Positions 30,801 to 43,868 of a DNA stretch of 64,000 nt are shown here, piece by piece. A program made the position numbers and the translations under genes. Source of the DNA: Podospora pseudocomata (Eukaryota; Ascomycota; Sordariomycetes; Sordariales; Podosporaceae); NCBI RefSeq assembly GCF_035222375.1, contig NC_085889.1:2542001-2606000 (forward strand). Direction: 5' to 3'. Numbering within the stretch: the stretch's first letter is position 1; every line of letters starts with the position of its first letter. The notes beneath the pieces are model-generated. The model worked only from the letters and a program-made list of their open reading frames with translations. It was not told where the DNA came from and ran no database searches.

Positions 30801-33800
30801 CCCAGCGTTGATGATGGCAAACTCGCTCGGCTTGAACACAGTGTCCTGCATATCGACACTGAGGAGCAAGAGGTGCGACAGCTCGACAACGTGGACAGGG
30901 CTGACGCCGCCCTTGCGCAAGAAGTTAGACCAGTCCTTCTTGGTGTTCTTGTCGTATATCCTATACTTGAAGTCATAAGGCAGCAAGTTCTCCAAGGTGA
31001 CTGGTGCTGAGAGTTTGAGACGCATGTATGGGTAGTTCCTGCGATGGTCAGTTATTGCGTTGCAAAGGCGCAGGTGCTGGGACAACATACCTAGTCATGG
31101 GATTTGCCTTGTCGAAGCGAGCAGACATCTGGAAATAGAATGGCTCTGCATGGTCCCCCTTGCACACCATCGTCTTGGTTGGCCGCTTAAGCAAGTCCCT
31201 CCACCACAGCGTGTCATTGCTCCATCCATATCCAAATCCAGGATCAGGACGGACAAGCAAACTCTTCAAGTACACAGCCCCAACCGGTGCTGGCCGGCTC
31301 TCACCGGGCGCAATCTTCTCAATTTTGAGAAGGTGGCCCTCGTGCGCATCGTACACACCAATCTCGACAGGGATATCCGTCTCGTTCTCAACCAACAATG
31401 GACTGCGCAGAGTCACATATTTGACGTTGTCGGTTCCAAGCTCGACGTGGACCAAGAGCTTGTGCAGAACCTGATCAGCCTTTGGCTTCAAGGCATACAA
31501 AAACTCGCCCTCTCGAGTGAGGCGAATGTTCTTAACCATGTCGAAGCCACTGCCTTCCAGCTGCACCCCAACGCTGCTAACACCGTTCTCTGCCAGAACA
31601 TTCTCACGCATCTTCTCCCAGTCCTCAAAACTCCAAGGTGCTTCCTGCCCATCTTCCAGTCTGAGAGACGTCGGCTCCTCACTGCTCTGTCGCTTGGCAT
31701 GTACAGCAACGTTGAACCCCGTGTAGTTGCGGATGCGATATGGTGCTTCAGCACCGCGAGGCTTGGACAAAACATCCTGGTCCTGAGAAAAGAAGGCGAA
31801 GGACTTGGACAAGAGAGCAATGCTAGCAGTGGTGACGGTGACATCAAAAGTCCGATTGGAGGCAACATCAACCGAGGTGACACCAGAGGCCTGGTCACGA
31901 GCTACACCAAGACCAACTTGCCAGGGCTCGATCAGAGGCTCCCAGGCGGACTTGGCAAAGTTGTAGATGTTGGTGTACATCTCGATGGATGCCTCCGCCT
32001 TCAGGTTGGAAGACCAGTTTGCAGCGGTGCTTGTGAACTTCTTGATGCTCATATCCAGAATGGGAAGTTCGTGCAAATCGCCGATCAGCACTAGACGGAC
32101 TCCGTCAATGGTGGCAGTGAGCTCTTCGTGTCTAGGAGGCACCTTGACAATATCATGCGGCACGAGTTGCCCGGACTTGGTGGAACGACCAGAGGTGCTG
32201 ACACCGCCGACACTCTTCTTGCTTGCCCGTGTTCTCGCAGCGAGGGTGGACCCGCCCTTTCCACTGGCCGATCGTTGCTTCAATCCTGGCGGTGCCTTGA
32301 GCTGCTTCGCCTTCTGATCGGAGGCTTTAGCAGTATTACTGTTGGCGGGAGTGCCACCAGACAGCTCGGATGCTTTTGTGATTGTCTGCATCACCAGCAA
32401 AATATCTCGGAGCGAGACCCTAAGAATAAGAGGCTCAACATCGACATGGATCTTGGTTGTCTGCGGCTGCGAACTATCCATGGACATCTGGACGGAGAAG
32501 TCGTCAATGATTCTCAGCCGTGAATCGTCGAAGCGGTCCATCCGACACAGGAACATGCCGCATTGAGAGATCTGGAAGGTGAAGGCGTGCTGCTGTGACA
32601 GGAGGACTTGCTTCGTTCCCAGCACGAGAGCCTCTGAGCTCGCACTCAATGGGTTGGCGATGAGAATGACTTGGGCATCAACCACGTTGACGCGGTAGGC
32701 AAAGGTCAACTTCTTGGGCTCCGGTGCTTTCGAGGCTTCAGCTGGCTTCGACGGAGAGATTCCGCGGCTGCTACTCTGGGAAGGTCTGCCGAGACTAACT
32801 TGCATGGAGTCTGCATCGCTCATCTCCTCCGGGCTCTCTATTGGGCTCTTGTCTGGGATAGCAGGTGGCTCGACAACCTGCGTACCAACAGTAATGAACT
32901 TCTGCAACGCAAAGAGGTAGTCCAAAGCGAAGATGACACGAGGACTGTCGATAGCAATCATGGCGATGACGTTCCTCTCCTCACCACCCGACATCGTGAT
33001 GCTGGCCATGAACTGTTGGACATCCTTGTTGTTGCTCGTCATGATGCGACGGAACTTGTTGGTCTCGCGATGCCGTGTGTCAAAGATGGTGAAGGCCTGA
33101 ATAACAAGTTCAGCCTCGAGACTCCCATTCGAGTCCATCCGGGTCTTGATAACGCTTGAATCCAGGCTAAACTTGGAAAGACTGGCAGCGTCCATATCAC
33201 CAACTGGGGCATCTTCCGGGGCACGAATCAGCTCCAAGCCAATGGTGTTGACCGTGAAGACAAGGTCCAACTTCGTCCAGGCCTGGCCGTGAGTGCCAAG
33301 TTCAGGGCCCATGTCGATGAGCTTCTCGTTGCTGCTTTCGCTATTAAAGCCAGTCATGGTCCTAGCACGCTCCAGAGTAGCATCGTCGACGTCACGCTCA
33401 GCCTCCTCGTCACTCTGCTCAGCACCACCAGCAAAGGCGGCAGGCACAGACCTGGACAGCTCAAGAAGAGAATTGAGCTGGTAGGGAGTGATGCGGAGGT
33501 TGAAGTCAGTCATGGTTCCCTCAATGTCAAAGTCGGGCCGCTTGACGCCCTCCTTGTGCTCGGCGTACGTGACCTTGAACTCGAGATCAACGTGGTCGAT
33601 CAGTTCCAATTCCTCCGAGCGGTCACCAGTGTAGTGGAAGTTGGAAGTCAGACGAATATTGCGGATACCAGCAGACAGCTTCATGGCAATATCTGCGTTC
33701 TCCGAATCGTCAAGCGGGGCAAACTTGTTCTGGGCATAGATCTCTCCCAGGTAGGCCGTGATGACGTCTCGCTTCGGCCTTTCGGGCATCACAACTCGAG

Positions 33801-36800
33801 GGAAGACAACAATGGGAGTGTTGATGACAACGTCGAACTTTATCCGACTTGACGTCTGTTGCAGCTGGTTGGCCTGGTTAGCCGCAGCCTGACGAGCAGC
33901 ATTGTAGATGGCTTGCATTTTGCCAAACTTGACGAGGAAGTCCACAATCTTCCGGAAAGGCTCTTCAAGGAAATTGACCTTGACCGAACCGGCACGCAAG
34001 AAGATGGACGAGTCATAGCCTGGGTACAGCTCCGGCTTGAGTGGATCAAAAGTCTCGTACCGGAAATTGGCGAGCTCTTTGCCCTGGATTGTTACCAGTT
34101 GACGAAGACTAGAGTCTTCTGAAACACCCTGGTTGACATCGTCCACCAGAGTCAGGTCGCCGAGCTTGGTGTTGACCCGCATGGTTCTGCCAAGAAGGAA
34201 GACTCCAACATCGGCATGGTTGAACGACAGAGTGGCCAGCCGGATCCCATCATTATTCAGGATCATGCGAATACTCTTGAGATCAACCTTGACCCGGATT
34301 GCCCCGGCCTCCTGCTGGAGCTCTTCCTCTGGGGGGACCACTTCCACATCAACTTCCGAGTCATCGTCGGTAATAGCCTTTTGTGTACTGGCGTTGTTGC
34401 TTGCATTGTTATTGGTGAAGGTGACGAGGATGAAGTCGAGCAGCGTGAGAAGAGTCTTGCGCGTGACGACGAGATTGATGGTGGAGACGGCGACATCAAC
34501 GTTGGTCTCGATGCCTTCGTAGACGCTCATGAACTCTGGCGACTCCTTCTTGACCCTAACAAACTTGACATGAACCAGGTTTCTCGCTTGCTGGCGATCT
34601 TCTACATCACCAGACGACACGATGGATTTGAACTCGGCGGAAGGGTTATCCACAAAGTCGTCGACGGTCACTGAACCCAGTGCCACTTCAGCTGCCATGT
34701 CATAGGGCCGAAGGTAGTACTCAACACCAAAGTGTTCGGCCACGAGTTCCACAAGAAGCTGATCTGGGCGTTTCTTGTCAGGATCGCTGCGGTAAAGTGA
34801 CCCCTTGAGCTGGTCAACTGTGAACTTGAACTCGAATATCCGTTGCTGGAGCTTCAACTGGTCCTTAGCAGAGGTGTCTTTGGCGTCTTCGAACTTGTCG
34901 TTATCATCATCCAAGTCGTCGTCGTTCAAGATGATGGCTTGCTGAGCGGAGGGGAACTGGAGAAGCTGAGTAGACGGCGCACGGTCCGCCCACCGCTGTG
35001 ACCGTGACGAGGCATTGCTGGCGAGACGGGGTCGCTTGGGGCGGGTTTCCAGTGACGTTTGTGTCTGGTCGCCATCAAACTTGGGTATCGCGACTTCGAT
35101 GATTCGCATGAGAGTCTTGTACTTGGCATCCGATGCGCTGACATGTAGCACGGGGAGATGACCAGACACTCTGAGCTTCGTGAGGTTCGGAGCCTTGGGG
35201 ATGATGGACGTCTCGACAACAAAATTGACGTTGATCTTGTCAACAATGTGAAGCTTTTGACGTTCGTCCTTCTCTACCAGCTGTTGTTTCGTCTCCTTAA
35301 TAGAGGGTCCAATCAAGACCTGAGTGGATGTGAGCTTGACTAAGAACCGATCATACATGAGAGATTCCAGACGCTTAAAGTCCTCGTCTGTGTAGCTCTG
35401 GTTCTGCTTGGACTGGACCTCCTTCATCGTATCCCTGTCCACTAGCTCGCTGGTCAGGCTGATGTGACCGGCATCCAGAATCAGGCATGTCGACTTCTTG
35501 TTGGTGATGCTCTCGGGGATGATGATAAGGGGCGCTTGCAAGTCGAGCTTGGCATTGACAGTCTTGTGTTCCTCCAAGGCAAACTCCAGACCTGCTCTCG
35601 TCTGCTCTCGAAGGCCCTCCACCGTAGCACCAGCTGTCTCCATGAGCGCGTTGATGGACTCCATGTGCCGGTCTGGTGGCCTGAAGAAGTCGGCCACACC
35701 TACGACGACATTGGGATTCCACACAATTTCCAGAGGCTTGAGCTTGGCAGTCACAGCCACATCACCTTGTCCATCCAGAGGGTTCTGCTCGACCTGGAAC
35801 TGGAAGAATGCCTCGTTACCGTTCTTCTCCAGCTCAGCGATGGACAGGCGTTTGTCGGGATCGCTCTCCGGGGCATCCTTGACGCGGACAATTTCCTTGT
35901 AGACACTGTTGGGAGTGGTGCCATCGTTGACGCGCAGGCCACCAAGACTGAGGTCAGCCAGGAACGAGTCAGGACGCTTAATACCCTTCGCCTTGAACAC
36001 ATCAAAGTGAAGACTAATTAGATCTCGGGTGTCACCATGAGGACTTTGCTTGAGCGTGAAACTTCCCATGCTAAGAGATGCCTCGAGTTGCATCTTGACA
36101 GTGTCCCTCGGTACGTCGACCTCGGCGGCAAGTGCCGTCTTCTCATCCCAGTCGATGACCTCGTAAAGCTCCTTGCGTTGTTCCTCGGTGATCTGGATGT
36201 TCTCAGAGTCATCCTGCTTCTCTTGATGTTGCGGCTTGGAACCCCACGCCCAGGCTAGCCAGCCCTGTTGTTGCTGTGGTTGCGCGGGTGGACGGTTCCT
36301 GAGGGCTTCCGCATTCTCCCTCTTAAGCTGGTTACGGGCGAGCGAGCGCCAGAACCGGAGATCCTCATAATCGAGCTTCCACTCCAGCCTGTTTAGGTCG
36401 TCATTCTCCTGGGCTGACAACTGTTGGCTCTGCTTCTTCTTTTTGAACAACTCAATGTATCGCCTCCTGTCATCCCTGCGCTCTTTGAAGTAGTCCCAGG
36501 ACCAACGCCTGTTGCGCTCGTGGATCTTGCTCAGCACAGCATTGCCGGCAAACTGGAGCCATGCGCGCGGATCCTCTTTTGGTCTGACTCCCTTGGGCTG
36601 GTATTTCTTGTACTCTTGATGTCGAATAAAGTAATGGAAGAGGTCCACCATCATCAGCGCATCACGGTATTGCTGGTCATCCAACACAAGACCGATTTCA
36701 TCAAACAGCAGGTTGCCCTTGAACTTGGGCACCTGTCGACTTCCGGTCTTGTCGAGCTCGATCTTGGCCTGGCCGGAAACAGGCTTCAGAATGAACTGAT

Positions 36801-37581
36801 GCGTGCCAGATTGGTCGTTCTCCCCGCTCACAATCATGGACCTGAAGTTGGCGAGCATCTCGTCATGTGGCGTCACCTCGGTATCAGGCGTCGATAACTC
36901 CCTCCCAGGACCCATAAGCTTTGTGTCTGTATTCCAGTATACCGCTAATGACTCCAACGTCGCGAGCTTGTGTGTCGTATGGTTCGAGTCCTGGATGAAG
37001 GTGGGTGTCCATTGCCCGTCTGTGCTGATAGCGCTGAACTCTTCGAGGGTGATACCCAGGGCGAAGGGGTGACCCGGGGCCGAGATGGCATCCTCGTAGC
37101 GAACGTGGATGTTCTTGACTGTTATCTGCAGGTTGTCAACAATCTTGGTGACCAGACTTTCGGTGAAGCTCTGGGTGCGCTTCTGCTCTTCTTGGCTGAG
37201 CCCTTCCTGAGATCTCTCCTTGAGCAACTCGGCCGAGTCCAACTTCTCCATTTTTATCCTCTGCTTCCGCCTCTCCTCCTCCTCTTCATTGTATTCGGCC
37301 TCCTCCTTTGGGGACGCGAGAAGAAACACATCTTCGATGAAGATCTTGACTGGCGCACCCCGTAGATTGGACCAGGGGATTACTAATGTGAGCTCTCCCA
37401 GATGCCCCTCAATAACGTTTATTGGAAGTTTGAGCTGGTCGAGGGCCTCACGGCGCAGTTCGAGATTGCGTAGCTTGACATCTCCGGACCAGATGCCGAC
37501 CTTGAGCTGTGTTGGGTCAAAGTTCTTGACATACATGCCCAAGAAGCGGTTGAGCAGGCCAGCTACCAGGCCTTCCAACAT
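27891..37581 (-). CDS. VPS13: VPS13 lipid-transfer protein (3212 aa)
   Basis: Exon 1 (37581-31091) and exon 2 (31038-27891) join through one 52-base intron (GTATGT...CTGAC...GCAG). This gives 9639 coding bases with no stop. VPS13 is a bridge-like protein that moves bulk phospholipid between organelles at contact sites (ER, endosome/vacuole, mitochondria, peroxisome, prospore membrane). The N-terminal chorein domain is plain (MLEGLVAGLLNRFLGMYVKN, with LKVGIWSGDVKLRNLELR) at residues 1-115 or so, followed by the long beta groove. The VAB/SHR-BD adaptor-binding region lies around residues 1950-2560 and spans the exon junction. An ATG2-C-like amphipathic part (NISSGFADIFYEPYQGLIMS, FFKKSVFGVSDSLSKVTGSF) and a final PH-like domain complete the protein. 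Length matches yeast Vps13 (about 3144). It is clearly intact and under constraint. Confidence 0.98.
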
Positions 37582-38786
37582 CTTGACTTTGTGGTGCCGT
37601 TACCCGGGCAGGGAACTGTCGTGTGTGTGGTTTATGGCGCGTGGTGCGGAGGACGCATTGGTAGGAATTACTCGCAATTTAGAAGTTGGTAAAACAGCCG
37701 TGGGTATCGATATTACGTTGGTAGAATCGTCAGGTCATGCCACGGAATCGCAACGGCAAAGAGAGGCTCGTGTATCGTGACTTCGTTGCAACTGGGAGTC
37801 AGGACAGATAGGTGTCAGTGATTATTGCTCTGTGGGTTCACGAAGCGGGGTTCTGGCATTGGGGAACGGGGACAGGGGGCTCATTACTTCAGATATCGCA
37901 ATTAGGGAGAGTCAATAGAATGGAGGCGCACCAGGTGTGGGAGAAGATGACAATAAGGTAGTGGTTCTTGGTGCCGGAGCCGTCAGGTTTTTGGGCTTTG
38001 GAGAAGCGTCGGGTTCTTCGAGGTGCCGATGACGACTTGGTCTTTTGCTTTGCACTTTCTGGCTCTGCCTGCCGTTGGTGCCCGCGCTGAAGATTCCAGA
38101 GCTCGGGCCACCTGACTGCGGGGATCCGGCAGAGCGGTAGGTTCACGGTGGGGTGCAGTTCAACAGCCACTGGGAGAGTAAGTGTTGCCGTTGGGAAGAT
38201 ACCTATCATCAACTAGGATGATGGGGTCTCTTACAGACGTAATTCATGTCCTGATATTACATGTATAAATCTTACCAAACATCGGGTCAGATAGGCATTT
38301 GTTTGCTCTGTCTCCAGTGTCTTGACTCTGCATTCCATGACTTTTGGAGATGGTGGGGCATCAAAAAGCAAGCTACACGCCAGGGTGCTGCTAGCCACTC
38401 CTTGGCCTGTTATCAGGCTTGAGCAATCACAGTGCTGCGACTGCCCCACCCTCAACCTCAATTACGTCACTGGGGAACACCAGGGGCAGCTTCCAGTATC
38501 AAGAAGGCAATGATTCAAGGCACCGTAAAGACTGGACGGCCGGAAAGACGGAATGGCTTTGATGTTGTGGTCGTCATATTCCCCATAATGAAATTTGATA
38601 AATCTCCTCTTTCCAATGCTGCCATCCCATCTCATCTCTCTAATGAACTGAATGCCCTTTCCTTTTCTGCATGTCCCACGCGCTCGCTTCCCGTCTTTCC
38701 TGAAGTACACGATCAGGAGCACGGATACCATTAACCATTCAACATTGAACAACTCTAAATCCCACGATTGTCTTGTCTCGCCTAAA
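37582..38786. other. Divergent promoter region, about 1.2 kb
   Basis: This is shared by VPS13 (minus) and the DUF3429 gene (plus). No coding frame or RNA gene is supported, and I cannot assign any regulatory motif. Confidence 0.5.
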
Positions 38787-40204
38787 ATGTTGCGTGGTTT
38801 CCGACCAGCTGTTGGCCGAGCCCAAGCTCTGTCTACAACCCTTCGAGCACCTCCCATCCGCCCCTCTCCCGCCTCCAAGAGCCTCCTCAAACATTCCAGC
38901 ACCTCTTCCAGAGCACAAGTCACCACCCAACCGAGATTGCTGCCCTACCTCATCCGCACGCAATATTCCACCAAACCACCCGTGCAACCCACCCAGATAG
39001 ACAAGCAACACGAGCAAGAAATCGCCCAACACAAGCTCGAAGCCCGACCAGACGAGGTCTCAACCACCTCAACCGTCCGCAAATCCATAGAAACTGCACA
39101 ATCCAAACCCGACGATGTAGACTTTGGCAAGGAACTGCGCGATGACCTGGTTTGCACCCTTCCTTTCCTTTCTAACCCCTCCGACTCGGCCGAGTTACTG
39201 ACACAATGTCATAGCACACGGTCAAAGACACCTTCGCCCTCGGCTCCGTCCCCCGAGAACCCTACCTCCTCGGCCTGGCCGGGACCTTGCCGTATCTCGG
39301 CACCTCCCTCGCAACAGTTTACCTCTCTTGGAACCTCAACGCCAAATTTCCCACCGACTCAAACTTTCTCAACAGCTTCATGTTCACCAATGAGGCTGCC
39401 TCCCAGTGGCTTCACTTTCTTGAGCCGATTCAAGTCGGCTATGGCGTGGCGCTCATCTCCTTTTTAGGCGCCATTCACTGGGGTCTTGAATTTGCGGAAA
39501 AGAACTTCTCCCGTGAGAGAACGCGCCTGCGCTATGCCATCGGTGTCGCTGCGCCGCTGGTTGCATGGCCCACTACGTTTTTCCCCATTGAATGGGCGTT
39601 GATCACCCAATTTCTGGCGTTTACGGGATTGTACTTTGCGGATGCGAGAGCAATGGTGAGGGGGTGGGCGCCGAGTTGGTATCAGACTTATCGCTTTGTT
39701 TTGACGGCTATAGTAGGGGGTTCGTTGCTGATCAGTCTGGTGGCGAGGACGAAGATTGGGGAGAGTCATGCGAGATTGTCGGGTGGGGAGTTGAAGGATT
39801 TGTTGAGGGCTGAGGATCCGAAGAATGAGTATCATAATTGGGAGAAGGAGGAGGAGAAGGAAAGGGCGAAGTTGAGGAAGGAGAAGGAGGAGAAGGAGAA
39901 GAAGGAAAAGGAGGAGGCGGAGAGGAAGAAGAAGGAGGAAAAGAAGAGTAAGGGGAAGAAGGGGGATAAGAAGGAAGGTGATAAGAAGGAGAAGAAGGAT
40001 GATAAGAAGGACGAGAAGCAGGAGGATAAGAAGAAGGATCAGAAGGAAGAGGATGAAAAGACCAAGAAGAGCGATGATAACCCTGAGGAGCCAAGCAAGG
40101 ATCGTGCTGAGAGCAAGGATGGCGGTGCCCAAGATAAAAAGAAGGAGCAGATTGGTAGCCAGGATGGCGGAAACAGGAAGAACAGCGAGAAGCACGACAG
40201 TTAA
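38787..40204 (+). CDS. DUF3429-family mitochondrial membrane protein with Lys/Glu-rich tail (450 aa)
   Basis: Exons 38787-39149 and 39215-40204 join in frame (1353 coding bases) over a 65-base intron (GTTTGC...CTGAC...CATAG). The N-terminus MLRGFRPAVGRAQALSTTLR is Arg/Ser-rich without acids, a classic mitochondrial presequence. After a charged linker comes the DUF3429/TMEM69-type core: PYLLGLAGTLPYLGTSLATV, IQVGYGVALISFLGAIHWGL, LRYAIGVAAPLVAWPTTFFP and LITQFLAFTGLYFADARAMV. These give four to five membrane spans, probably in the inner membrane. The last 130 residues are almost only Lys, Glu, Asp and Arg, an unusual matrix- or intermembrane-facing tail. The biochemical role of the family is not established. 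Confidence 0.88.
39835..40110 (+). repeat. Purine tract coding for the Lys/Glu-rich tail
   Basis: About 275 bases are nearly pure AAG/GAG/GAT triplets on the plus strand (GAAGGAGGAGAAGG-like). It is imperfect low-complexity sequence, prone to length change and to triplex (H-DNA) formation. Confidence 0.85.
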
Positions 40205-40340
40205 GGGGCTCCCGGAGATGTAGTAATGTCGTTACGGATGATGAGCTACTGAGGGTAAGGGGGTGGTATTTCGGATCAGGTTTCATTTGTCTTGCATGAA
40301 GGTTATGGCGTCGATATTCCCATGCTGTGTAGTATAAAAT

Positions 40341-41101
40341 CAACGTGAAGTTATCTCTCTACGATCGGCATGACTTCCTACCATCCCTACCAGAACCAGC
40401 CCCCCGATTTTCTTCTTGTCTCCCCCAGTGCGGTGTCGAACGAGTCTGGAGTCATCCTGTGGGTGTCCATGTCAGCTGATGGCTTGTTATAACAGAAGCT
40501 GAGGGTGCTAACTTACCTTGGAGGATCTCATGTCAGATCCGCTGGTGATCGAGTTGGCAGCAGCGATGGCCTCAAACAGCTGTGCCTGTTACTACCAACG
40601 GGCGCGGACACTTTGATCTTGCCACCAGTGGAAGAGCTCTTGACTTGGTAGGTTGTCCTGTCGTAGGTTTGAAGACGCGTCGCTTCGGGGACGCCAACAT
40701 CGGTGCTGTCGTGAGGCGGGGGGGTAGTAGGAGGCTTCTTGGCCCTGATCCTGATGAGGGCCGGAGTAATATGGCGTTGTGATCGGGACAAGGGTGCCGT
40801 CTGGGAGCTTCTGGTAGATTACCGCTATTGCTTCGGATGATTGCCGCAGAGGGTATGGCTGTTGACGAGGGGGGTACGCTTGATAGTGCTGGTGTTGATA
40901 GTATGGTGTGGCCGGAGGAGGTTGGCTTGTAGGGGTGTAATAGTCGTCGACACCTGCTGTATCTTTGTCGCGGATTTGAAGCCTCGGTTTCGCGCTGCCT
41001 GAGAGCAATCTGCGTCTTGAAGGGGTCGGTGTCTTTTGGCGGCTTTGAACGTCTAAGGCAATTTGAGCCAGCTTGGCGGCGTGTCTGCTGTTTGCTGGCA
41101 T
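40341..41101 (-). CDS. Pro/Tyr/Gln-rich hypothetical protein, splicing partly unresolved
   Basis: The start at 41101 gives MPANSRHAAKLAQIALDVQS, followed by QTPTPSRRRL and a PxYY/Q-rich disordered region (TPYYQHQHYQAYPPRQQPYP, VIYQKLPDGTLVPITT). Near 40730 the reading that looks best changes frame to DSTDVGVPEATRLQTYDRTT. It continues AQLFEAIAAANSITSGSDMR-SSK, where a clean GTAAGT donor and an acceptor (CACAG, CTGAC branch) lead to DDSRLVRHRTGGDKKK, with a stop near 40341. I could not join the middle pieces with standard introns, so either an intron is missed or the gene has a frameshift. It has no domain beyond low complexity. Confidence 0.45.
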
Positions 41102-42124
41102 AACGGCAGCAAAGGATGCTGTCCCTGCAGTTGACAACTTGTGAACACTCGAGTAGGAAACCTCATCGGGGCTTGTGGGCTCGAGAGCCCGAACTCATCG
41201 TCATGAGAGGGGGCTTGGTGGTGGGATTTGCGTCTGGAGAGGGACACCTTGATGAAGTTGGAAACTTGTCACTGACTCAGAGGCCTTTGTTTGGAATCTG
41301 ATGTTTTTGGAGGAGGGAAGTTTGAAAGAACCAAGTGAGGTGTTCAAATGAGATTGTTGCAAGGACGAGGCAGAGATAGCATTCCATCTTCAATGGACTT
41401 CCGCGTCATCTGCCAGGGCTAGCCACGGACAGCCAGTTCACTGTGGCCATTGTTGTCGTAGAAAACATACATACTTGTATTCAGCCGCTCAAAAGCTATC
41501 GTGATTTTTGCAAAGCTTTTGAGTCGATAGTGCTGGTGCTGACGTTTGAAGAAATTGTGATTGGCGCGGGCACCCATTTTCCATGGAGGGGCGACCATAC
41601 CCAGCGCAGCGCAGGAGCTGGCTGCTGTTCTGGCATGATTTGATTTTTGATGTAGGAATACCTACCTATGGGGTGACAAGATGTGCCTTTATGTCTGGAT
41701 GGGGGGTGACCGCGTGGCAAGTCGACCCGGGAAGAACGGGACAGCAGTTGAAAGATTTGTTGGGGTTCAGGGTCACTTATCTGAGGGCAATGGGTGTGCT
41801 CGGATGATGTCATCATAGAGCTCGGCGTTCAGAAAGGAAGGTGATCTTGTGGTTTCGGTTAAAGGTAAGCCCGAGGTATAATCTATGTTGAGCGATCAAC
41901 TTCATCGACGAGGCTACCCGTAACAAAGAGTATAAATGCAATGCTGGATTCAAACTCCATGGAAAGTATAGGCCAGAGTCACACCACTCAACCAAAGTCG
42001 AAAGTTGTGGTGATTTCGATGCCAGCTTTTCCCCAAAAGTCGCACATGAACTGGGCCCCGCTTCTGGCGGATTTCCCTTCATTCAATGCCAGTTCGGCAT
42101 TGTTCCTGTGATGGGCTGGTAGCA
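41102..42124. other. Intergenic, no gene seen
   Basis: About 1 kb without a supported frame, between the Pro/Tyr-rich gene and the transporter remnant. Confidence 0.5.
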
Positions 42125-43868
42125 CTACACATGATCATTAAGCCAGAATGACTCAACACCCCCCGTAACCGCCACCGCAGCCAACACCCAGAACGCGAGT
42201 CCCGCGTAACCTATCCGATCACCCACTTCATAGACCTTCCCTGTGATCAGCGGGCCTAGTGACCGTGCCAGACAGGCAAATGAAGCTGCTGCGCTGTTGG
42301 TTTGAGCGAGGATTGTTCCGCCAGTGTGGTTCTCGCGATTCTGTCATTTTTCAGTCCCCTGAACCTGATGACATTCTGGTATTGAGGATGGCCTACAGGA
42401 TGGTGGAGCAGATGTATCCAATCGATGACAACACAACCTTGAACCATAGCTCCAGAACGACGAGCACCAGTGCCAACGTACTGGACGTCACCGACAGACC
42501 TGGCAGTAATGGTGTAAAGGTGTAGACAATCGGGTAGGCGCAGAGCACAACACTGTATGCTTGGAGTGGCCCCATTTTGTTAATAAACCACGAGACGAAC
42601 CGTATCTGGGCGATGGCTGCGATGATTGCCTGGAATAGCAATATGAAGCCTATCGTCGGGCCACTGTAGCCGAAACCGCCGGCCAGCTTCTGTGTTGACA
42701 TGTTTAGGGAGCTGCCAGGTAGACAGGCATGATGGCGTCTGAAGAAACTTTGTGCAAGGCCAGGAGGGAGACGGACAGAACCTGGAGGATGATTTGAAGA
42801 TTGACGGCCCTTTTCGGGGCCAGTGCTTTGTCATCATCGTTGTCGGTGGTGTTGCCATCAGCAGGATTTGTTATGTTTCGTTCCTGGACAATATCAGGGA
42901 TCTCTGCACTATCAACCCCCTCTTGGTTAGAGTATACCATTTCATACTCATACTCATGTCCCCGCTGGGATAGCCTGCCAGCTATGGTACGGCATATTGT
43001 GAGACCAAGGTCTGACATCTCCTGCAGATGTGGATGCGTCTCCTCCAAGAAGAGAAAAGTAAACACCAATGCAAACAGCTGCAGAGACGCTACCACGAGA
43101 TTGGGTAGAAAGAATGGGTAGGTTGTCCATATGGAATCGGGTGGGAACATCGACAGGTAGTTTTTGCCTGGCTCCGCCAACATGCCTCCGAGAACTGAGC
43201 CGATGAGATTGCTGGTATGGGTTAGATCCAGGCAGCGCTGCTGTGTGGAGTATCTAGAACATAGCTGTCCATGTGTCGTACATACCCCAAAGACCTAAGG
43301 AACGTCGCAAAGGACAAAGCAGAAGCTTCTCTCCCCTGTCTTGTCAGCATTCGAGAGCTCTAGTCTTGGGGGTTGCATCATAACTAACCTCTTTGGCCAT
43401 CCTTTCTTGCGAGCTCAACAGTACACGTTGGAACTAACCCGGTATTGGGGTTGAGAAGACCTCCGAAAGCCCTCGATGCCGCAGCACTGGGTATGGAACC
43501 TGAAATACCAAGCCATAAGGAAGTTATCATGCCACACGCTGAACCGATGAGAAGGTATCTCTTATGACTGATCTTGTCACTGACGCGGGACCAGATCATG
43601 CAACTGAGAAATTCGGAGAAAGTAAATATGGCAATGAGGAGGCCGGCGTGAAAGGATATCTGGGCATCAGGAACCTCTTTGAATGAGCTGATCATGAAAT
43701 AGACATAGGGGAAGATGCTGGTCCAGGCAATGGCCTCGATGGCGCACAACAATCCTGCTCGATGGGTTAGATGGTGAGTTGATGACAGAGACAAGCGTGC
43801 CTACCAGGACTCACAAGCTGGAATCTGATCCCGGAGATCGACCCTTCTTGTTGACTATCTCCAGTCAT
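42125..43868 (-). pseudogene. Decayed major facilitator superfamily transporter
   Basis: Pieces in order on the minus strand are MTGDSQQEGSISGIRFQL (43868), then LLCAIEAIAWTSIFPYVYFM, the loop 2-3 motif IWSRVSDKISHKRYLLIG, and GLLNPNTGLVPTCTVELARK. A 17-residue exon follows (REASALSFATFLRSLG), then VLGGMLAEPGKNYLSMFPPD and PFFLPNLVVASLQLFALVFT. The central loop is acidic. The rest continues GGFGYSGPTIGFILLFQAII to TGGTILAQTNSAAASFACLA and a stop at 42125. This is a 12-span MFS transporter of the fungal tetracycline-resistance/ZRT-like type. Two introns have clean sites. At least three places fail: the first donor is one base short, and the frame breaks near 42705 and near 42395. It is probably a recently inactivated membrane transporter. 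Confidence 0.75.

Noticed and set aside
31060-32094. 344-residue plus-strand frame opposite VPS13
   Set aside because: Antisense shadow of a constrained gene, with no start context or domain of its own. The same applies to the other long frames across 28-37 kb.
39464-40195. 243-residue Leu/Ile-rich frame opposite the DUF3429 tail
   Set aside because: It is the antisense reading of a Lys/Glu-coding purine tract, which always gives Leu/Phe/Ser runs that mimic membrane spans.
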